From contig NZ_AP013294.1 of assembly GCF_000829195.1 (NCBI RefSeq), positions 2,739,001 through 2,803,000 on the forward strand: 64,000 nt of DNA, in the 5' to 3' direction. Numbering within the stretch: the first letter of the stretch is position 1; the number at the start of each line of letters is the position of its first letter. Below the pieces are notes generated by a model that saw only the letters and a program-made list of their open reading frames with translations, did not search any database and was not told the DNA's origin. Source of the stretch: Bacillus sp. OxB-1. GTDB taxonomy: Bacteria > Bacillota > Bacilli > Bacillales_A > Planococcaceae. The position numbers and the translations under genes are program-made. Of this stretch, positions 59,273 to 64,000 are shown in pieces.

Positions 59273-60824
59273 TCAGCACCCCGTCGGCCATTTCAAAAAC
59301 GCCATTTGTTGAAATGTGCAATGTGGAAGACTTATTTCCGATCCTGATGACTACGCCTGGAAACGCCTCTTTCGTCACTTCGATCTTCGGTGGAGCGGCT
59401 TGTTTGATCCTGGCCATACCCAACTGGATTTCCTGGTCCATCTCTAAAATGACGCTCCGATTCTCTTCCAGCGTCTTTTTCAATTTCGTATACGCCTCAA
59501 GTTGGACGGCCATACGGCTCCCAGATTCTTGGAACTGTCCTTCGTGCTGCTCCAACCGCTGCACGAGTTCTCGGCGCTCTTTCAATTCTTTCGCCAGAGA
59601 CTGTATTTCCTTGTAGAGACCTTCTTTATCCGTCCCTTTGGCATGCAGGACCGTCATCCGTTCATGACTGTTTCCAGCGATTGCACACTCGATCAGATGA
59701 AGGGCCTCAATATGCCCACCGATAATTTTCCCTTTGTTCTTATCTACAAACACACAGTCCGCCACGACATCTGTACCAATCAAATACAAACCGATATGGA
59801 CGTTTTTCCCAAACAATTTGCAATTATTTGCGTGCTTGATAAAAATATCGCCTTGCGCCTCGAGGACCGTTTCCCCGCCTCCAAAGACGCCCCCTTTAAT
59901 GTAAATATCCCCTCCTGAAGAAAGCACCTCTTTGGCATTGGTGACCCCTTCATTCCCCTCAACTGAAATATCGCCCGTTGCCGTGACGGAAAACCCCGGC
60001 ATGATCGTTCCCCGGATAATAACGGTGCCATCGAATGAAATAGAACCTGTTTCCGGCCCTACATCTCCGTCGATGACTAGCTGCTTCCCAACCCCGACGA
60101 TGCCGTTCGTATATTCCAAAGCACCGGAATGGACAGCCCGCAACACGATTTTATCGCCTTCCCGGACTTCATAGACCGAAGTTCGGTCATAGTCCAATTT
60201 GGCATCTTGCCCTCTCAACGCCGGAACGGAATGGCCGAGTACGTCGGTTCCATCAATCCCTTCCTGCGGAGCTGTTTTCTCCCCCAGCCACTGGCCTTCT
60301 TGGATAGGGGTCACAAAATTCATCTCGTAATAATCCGCAGACCCATCTTCACGGATGATCGGCCTTTTCTCAGGCATTTCGATATAGCGTAATCGAGCGT
60401 CCGCCCCTTTTTCAGGAGGAGTCCCGATAGCTGCATCAATCGGTTGACCCGGCTCATAAGGATCTTCCCAATACGGTCTTCGTCCATGAATTATACCGGC
60501 CTCATCGAGCAATTTTTCCGCCTGTTGAATGATTTTCTCTTTCTCTTGATCAAAATCAGCAATCGGAATATTGATCACAAGCTGAGCCTTCATGCGGTCT
60601 TGTGCAATCACCACCTCGATCTCCGGCAGCCAACTGCCGATCACATGCACTTCTTCGGGTTCTGTAAGCGCTTTCCGTAATATTGCGAAGGAGTCAATCC
60701 TGAAACGCGGATATTCGCGTGTAATCGCATCAAATGATTTCATTGGAAAGCCGATCTTCTTGGTACGCATCAAAACCTGTTCTCCTTCAACATCCAATTC
60801 GAAATATTCGTTTTCGACTAACAA
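59265..60824 (-). CDS. FapA/DUF342 family protein
   Basis: A 519-residue protein. The N-terminal region (about 1-180) is followed by a right-handed beta-helix-like DUF342 core (about 200-400: GVGKQLVIDGDVGPETGSIS, GTVIIRGTIMPGFSVTATGD, GGDIYIKGGVFGGGETV) and a coiled coil (about 405-480). A final small beta part ends the protein. DUF342/FapA proteins are polymerising or scaffold-type proteins of uncertain role, first named from flagellar assembly. TTG at 60824 has GGGGGGAAGG upstream. It is coupled to gdpD downstream and lies after spo0A. Confidence 0.85.
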   Translation of the reverse strand: MLVENEYFELDVEGEQVLMRTKKIGFPMKSFDAITREYPRFRIDSFAILRKALTEPEEVHVIGSWLPEIEVVIAQDRMKAQLVINIPIADFDQEKEKIIQQAEKLLDEAGIIHGRRPYWEDPYEPGQPIDAAIGTPPEKGADARLRYIEMPEKRPIIREDGSADYYEMNFVTPIQEGQWLGEKTAPQEGIDGTDVLGHSVPALRGQDAKLDYDRTSVYEVREGDKIVLRAVHSGALEYTNGIVGVGKQLVIDGDVGPETGSISFDGTVIIRGTIMPGFSVTATGDISVEGNEGVTNAKEVLSSGGDIYIKGGVFGGGETVLEAQGDIFIKHANNCKLFGKNVHIGLYLIGTDVVADCVFVDKNKGKIIGGHIEALHLIECAIAGNSHERMTVLHAKGTDKEGLYKEIQSLAKELKERRELVQRLEQHEGQFQESGSRMAVQLEAYTKLKKTLEENRSVILEMDQEIQLGMARIKQAAPPKIEVTKEAFPGVVIRIGNKSSTLHISTNGVFEMADGVLNV

Positions 60825-60944
60825 CGTCCTTCCCCCCTCAACTTACTCCTCACTGTTAAGTATATACCTTTATGTCGAATGCCGCGAACCTTTTTAGTTG
60901 AAGGGGTATGAAAAGTCAGAAAGTTCGGAATGAAAAAGAGCAAC

Positions 60945-61739
60945 TCAGCTGGCCATATGCTCCAAGCGGATCTTGTCCGCAATCATCGCAATGAATTCAC
61001 TGTTGGTAGGCTTGCTTTTCAAATGATGGACGGTATAGCCGAACATTTTGGAAATGACTTCATAATTGCCTCGATTCCAAGCCACTTCGATTGCATGGCG
61101 AATCGCCCTTTCCACACGGGAAGGTGTGGTATTATATTTATCCGCAATTTCCGGATAGAGCACTTTAGTGACCGAGCCCAGCAAGTCAGCGTCCGTGTAT
61201 ACTTTCTGGATGGCTTCACGCAAAAAAGCATACCCTTTAATATGAGCGGGAACACCGATCTCCTTGATGATGGAAGTGATTGTCGTATCGAGCATTTTCT
61301 GGCTGACCGCCCCATCGCTTTCCACAATGCCGCTATTTTGCATAAGCGGCGGTGCCGGCTTCGCCGTGCCAGCCACTTTGAAAATCTGCTGGACAAGCCG
61401 ATCGAACTCGAATGGCTTCAACATGAAATAGGAAGCGCCTAAGGTAGCAGCGTGCGTCATGACGTCTTCCTGTCCGAAAGCGGTTAGCATGATGACATTC
61501 GGCATCGTCCCCCGTCCATTCAATGTTTCAAGAACTGCGATGCCATCCAGATGCGGCATGATGATATCCAACAACAGAACGTCCGGGACGTTTTCTTCCA
61601 TTTTCGTCAAGCACTCATTTCCGTTATGCGCCATCCAAAGAATTTCGATTTCCGGGTGCTTCTCAAAATAAGCGACCATCGTTTTCACAAGTTCTTTATT
61701 ATCATCAGCAATTGCAATTCTCACTTTTTCCATCCCCAT
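60945..61739 (-). CDS. spo0A: Sporulation master regulator Spo0A
   Basis: A response regulator of about 264 residues. Receiver: ADDN acidic pocket, phospho-Asp in [13 protein letters not shown], Thr in MLTAFG, Lys in LKPFEFD. After a variable linker comes the Spo0A C-terminal DNA-binding domain with [38 protein letters not shown] and [20 protein letters not shown]. It receives phosphate through the phosphorelay and starts sporulation. ATG at 61739 has AGGAGG 9 bases upstream. A sigma-H promoter and 0A boxes precede it. Confidence 0.96.
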   Translation of the reverse strand: MGMEKVRIAIADDNKELVKTMVAYFEKHPEIEILWMAHNGNECLTKMEENVPDVLLLDIIMPHLDGIAVLETLNGRGTMPNVIMLTAFGQEDVMTHAATLGASYFMLKPFEFDRLVQQIFKVAGTAKPAPPLMQNSGIVESDGAVSQKMLDTTITSIIKEIGVPAHIKGYAFLREAIQKVYTDADLLGSVTKVLYPEIADKYNTTPSRVERAIRHAIEVAWNRGNYEVISKMFGYTVHHLKSKPTNSEFIAMIADKIRLEHMAS

Positions 61740-61799
61740 TAGCGGTTCCCTCCTGTTTCGTTTCCCCAATTTCCTGAACTCCGTTACTAGCTCAAGAAA

Positions 61800-61828
61800 A
61801 AATTCGACAACGCATACACCATTCCTTT
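61800..61828 (-). promoter_or_regulatory. Sigma-H promoter (Ps) of spo0A with overlapping 0A box
   Basis: On the minus strand, AAAGGAATG (61828-61820) and GTCGAATTT (61808-61800) are separated by 11 bases. They match RnAGGAWWW-N11/12-RnnGAATWW with one mismatch. The -10 element overlaps a perfect 0A box TGTCGAA (61809-61803), the arrangement expected for autoregulated spo0A. Confidence 0.75.
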
Positions 61829-61873
61829 TTTCAGATATAGAAATGAATCTTCTGACCGATGGTTTCTCTATAA

Positions 61874-61911
61874 TTCGACGGATTCCAATATTTTCTATCG
61901 CAATTGTCGAA
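61874..61911. promoter_or_regulatory. Upstream 0A boxes of spo0A
   Basis: TGTCGAA on the plus strand at 61905-61911 is a perfect match. CGTCGAA on the minus strand at 61880-61874 has one mismatch. Together with the box in the promoter this gives three Spo0A sites within about 110 bases. Confidence 0.6.
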
Positions 61912-61935
61912 TGCTTCCTCTTGTAAGTGTACCAC

Positions 61936-61976
61936 CAAAAAAAAAAGGAGCCAACCCCATTTTTTGGGTTGGCTCT
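61936..61976 (-). terminator. Terminator of spoIVB
   Basis: Stem GAGCCAACCC / GGGTTGGCTC with a loop of about 7 bases, followed on the minus strand by CTTTTTTTTTTGG. Confidence 0.9.
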
Positions 61977-61985
61977 CCAAATCAG

Positions 61986-62954
61986 CTATTTTTCCCCGTT
62001 TCTCATCGTTTCCAAGAAAAGGCCTGCTCCTTTTTTGGGCTCATCGACGAACATATGGGTAATTGCGCCTGCAAACTTTCCGTTCTGTATAACGGGACTT
62101 CCACTCATGCCCTGTAAAATGCCGCCGGTCGCTTCCAACAATTTCGGATCGGTTATGACAAAATGGAATTGTTCTTTCTCGATTTTGGTGATACGAATGG
62201 AGAAGGACTCCACTTCAGTCCCCTTCACAGTTGTATAAATCACGGCCTCGCCCAATTTAAGATCACTGGCGTGCATAATCTCCAATGGTTCCGCCAACAC
62301 TTTTCTAGAAGTGTCTTTCCACGATCCGAAAATTCCGTACACGCTGTTGCGGTTGATCGTTCCTAAAAGTTTTTCATCGTCCACAATCGTAGAGATTTTA
62401 TAACCAGGGATACCAGGCACACTTTTTTTAATTTGCCCGATTTCCGACAGGTAAATGGACCCTGTTTTGAATAAAGGCGGCGACTTCAGAGAACTGTCGA
62501 TAATCTGATGACCGAGAGCGCCGTATGTCATTTTTTCCGGATCGACATACGTCAGAGTCCCTGTCCCTTCCGTACGGTCTTTAAGGAATGGAATGAGACG
62601 CTTCATTGCCCCGGTGTCCGCCAGGATTTCGCTCGGTTCACCATTACGAAGGACTTGCAATGTAATTTCCTTTTCCCCTTTGATGGAGGAGACGGCTTTC
62701 TCGAATTCGTTGAGGACACCGACCGAGTAGTCCTCGACTTGTTCAATCAAATCCCCTGCCTTCAGCCAATTGTCTTTGTCGATCATCACATCATTTGTAA
62801 CAAAGACACCCGAGAGATCCATTTTTATGCCGATCGAGTGTCCCATCGGAATCAGGCTGTCATGTTGTGCAAATGCTGCACTCGAAGAGAATGGCAAAAA
62901 AATGAACAGGAAGAACAACGATATGCCAAATTTCAAATGTCTATTCCATCCCAT
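61986..62954 (-). CDS. spoIVB: SpoIVB serine peptidase (sigma-K checkpoint)
   Basis: A 322-residue SA-family serine peptidase, shorter than the roughly 425-residue B. subtilis protein. An N-terminal signal/anchor helix (about residues 9-28) is followed by a PDZ domain (about 30-110) and the peptidase domain, with catalytic His in YGALGHQI and nucleophile Ser in GGILQGMSGSPVI. Secreted from the forespore, it cleaves SpoIVFA and so triggers pro-sigma-K processing. The shortening is mainly in the N-terminal part. ATG has GGGAGGTG upstream. The spo0A-spoIVB-recN order matches Bacillus. Confidence 0.93.
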   Translation of the reverse strand: MGWNRHLKFGISLFFLFIFLPFSSSAAFAQHDSLIPMGHSIGIKMDLSGVFVTNDVMIDKDNWLKAGDLIEQVEDYSVGVLNEFEKAVSSIKGEKEITLQVLRNGEPSEILADTGAMKRLIPFLKDRTEGTGTLTYVDPEKMTYGALGHQIIDSSLKSPPLFKTGSIYLSEIGQIKKSVPGIPGYKISTIVDDEKLLGTINRNSVYGIFGSWKDTSRKVLAEPLEIMHASDLKLGEAVIYTTVKGTEVESFSIRITKIEKEQFHFVITDPKLLEATGGILQGMSGSPVIQNGKFAGAITHMFVDEPKKGAGLFLETMRNGEK

Positions 62955-62981
62955 GGTTCACCTCCCGCTGTAAGATACTAA

Positions 62982-63010
62982 TGGTATGTCCGTTCGCGGG
63001 AATGTTATGA
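62982..63010 (-). promoter_or_regulatory. Possible sigma-G/F promoter of spoIVB
   Basis: Minus-strand TCATA (63010-63006) and CATACCA (62988-62982) with 17 bases between them, about 28 bases before the start. They resemble gHATR-N17/18-CATnHTA with two mismatches. Forespore expression of spoIVB is established for B. subtilis; the match here is only moderate. Confidence 0.35.
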
Positions 63011-63060
63011 GAGGATAAAATGAGCAATAGAAGGACGTGCATACAATTTCGGTGCACGTC

Positions 63061-64000
63061 TCATCGGAAGGTTTTTTTTCTTTCTATTGCCATTTTCAAC
63101 AATTCATCTGCATGTTGTAAGGTAAGTGGGGTGATCTCTGTGCCGGATAGCATGCGCGAGACCTCTTCAATCCTTTGTGAGCGGTCAATATCATGGATTG
63201 CGGTGCTTGTACGCTCATCCCTCACTTCTTTTTTGATCAAATAATGATGGTCCGCCATCGCGGCGACTTGCGGCAAATGCGAAATGCAGAGCACTTGGGA
63301 ATGGATTGCAATCGTCGCAATCTTTTCCGCAATCGCTTGGGCAACCCTTCCACTGACTCCCGTATCCACCTCGTCAAAAATGATGGAAGTGATCCCTTGG
63401 TGTTTTGAAAAAATCGTTTTCAAAGCGAGCATGAGCCGTGAGAGTTCTCCCCCCGAAGCGACTTTCGCCAATGGTTTCAACGGTTCACCCACATTCGTGG
63501 ATATGAGGAATTGTACGTCATCTATTCCGGTTCGATCGAAATGTCCGACAGGTCTCCTCTTGATTTCCACTTGAAATACCGCTTTTTCCATATGGAGCTG
63601 TTTCAACTGTTCCATTACCGCTTGCTCCAATGAACCGGCTGAGTCTTGTCGAATGATGGACAATTCTTCCGCTTCCACTTCCAGGTCCTGAGCCAATTGT
63701 CTCAGTTTCTCCTGTCCTTCCGCCATCCGTTCATCCCGGCTTACCAAATTATCGAGTTCTTCCGCAATCTGCTCCCGATACAGAACGATATCCTCAATCG
63801 TTTTTCCATATTTGCGTTTCAATGAAGTGAGCAAGGCGAGTCGATCTTCAACAGCTTCCAGACGATTCGGATCAAACTCCATGTCATCCAATATGTTTTT
63901 CAATTCGTGTGCAGTATCTTGCAAGGAATAAAAGCTGGATGCAACTACTTCTGCATGGGATTGCAAGTTCTTATCGACAGATGCCGCATCCTCTAAGTCG
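63061..64000 (-). CDS. recN: DNA repair protein RecN, C-terminal part (truncated by window end)
   Basis: At least 312 residues of the C-terminal portion; the start lies beyond 64000. A coiled-coil part (about the first 120 visible residues) is followed by the C-terminal ATPase half with the signature SGGELSRLMLALKTIF, Walker B ITSIIFDEVDTGVSGRVAQA and the late CISHLPQVAAMADHHYLI. RecN is an SMC-like protein of double-strand-break repair. A short hairpin (GACGTGCA/TGCACGTC) follows the stop. Confidence 0.93.
   Translation of the reverse strand, partial: DLEDAASVDKNLQSHAEVVASSFYSLQDTAHELKNILDDMEFDPNRLEAVEDRLALLTSLKRKYGKTIEDIVLYREQIAEELDNLVSRDERMAEGQEKLRQLAQDLEVEAEELSIIRQDSAGSLEQAVMEQLKQLHMEKAVFQVEIKRRPVGHFDRTGIDDVQFLISTNVGEPLKPLAKVASGGELSRLMLALKTIFSKHQGITSIIFDEVDTGVSGRVAQAIAEKIATIAIHSQVLCISHLPQVAAMADHHYLIKKEVRDERTSTAIHDIDRSQRIEEVSRMLSGTEITPLTLQHADELLKMAIERKKTFR

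Noticed and set aside
63020-63060. Terminator after recN
   Set aside because: A GACGTGCA/TGCACGTC hairpin is present, but no T run follows on the minus strand, so termination is not supported.

Overview
The window reads as chromosomal DNA of an endospore-forming, low-to-medium-GC Gram-positive bacterium of the Bacillales. The evidence is spo0A, spoIVB and recN at the right end, strong AGGAGG-type ribosome sites with many TTG/GTG starts, a T-box riboswitch, and a gene order from about 33 kb to 64 kb that follows the yqj/yqi-bkd-spo0A-spoIVB-recN region of Bacillus subtilis. The methylmalonyl-CoA mutase genes inside the bkd operon, the style of the intergenic repeats and the gene content suggest Planococcaceae (Sporosarcina-like). 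That placement is an inference; no rRNA is present.

Layout. 0.2-1.4 kb: a DUF2087 regulator and a GIY-YIG-like protein. 1.5-4.7 kb: bioY, an acyl-CoA ligase and a thiolase, matching B. subtilis yhfU-yhfT-yhfS. 4.8-14.7 kb: an aromatic-degradation island. It has a two-component flavin monooxygenase (HpaB/PheA type plus reductase), an intradiol catechol dioxygenase, a XylR_N-V4R sensor-regulator with a PucR-type DNA-binding end, a muconate cycloisomerase, a DUF3237 protein, an enol-lactone hydrolase, a two-subunit 3-oxoacid CoA-transferase, and a divergent IclR regulator with a palindromic operator. Together these make a phenol -> catechol -> muconate -> 3-oxoadipyl-CoA route in which the usual muconolactone isomerase (CatC) is absent and a DUF3237 gene sits in its place. 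15-22.7 kb: a BCCT betaine carrier, a response regulator-ABC-histidine kinase module of the peptide-resistance type, and a VWA/HTH gene pair. 22.7-28.3 kb: a gene-poor accessory stretch with several unrecognised small proteins, decayed coding fragments, and a JAMM metalloprotease next to a DUF4145-like protein. 28.4-33.3 kb: an AraC regulator, UspA plus a SulP carrier, a PH-domain protein, YitT, and a 211-bp nested inverted-repeat element.

33.3-44.5 kb: SDR and MBL genes (yqjQ/yqjP), T-box-proI, namA, rnz, dinB, a stand-alone CheW, a YqjE peptidase with a probable CTG start, a propionyl/methylmalonyl-CoA carboxyltransferase, methylmalonyl-CoA epimerase, the 31-residue Prli42 and the bacilliredoxin BrxB. 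44.7-58 kb: a branched-chain keto-acid operon, bcd-lpdV-bkdAA-bkdAB-bkdB, running on to mutA-mutB-meaB. It turns Val/Ile-derived acyl-CoAs, through propionyl-CoA and methylmalonyl-CoA, into succinyl-CoA. Its bkdR-like activator lacks the GAFTGA loop and both arginine fingers, and no -24/-12 promoter is visible upstream of bcd. 58.3-64 kb: yqzF, gdpD, a FapA-like DUF342 gene, spo0A with a sigma-H promoter overlapping a 0A box, spoIVB, and recN running off the end.

The most promising candidates for new biology are the DUF3237 gene in the catechol branch, the hybrid phenol-sensor regulator, the degenerate BkdR and the JAMM/DUF4145 pair. Several repeat families and non-canonical start codons (ATT, CTG) are also recorded.
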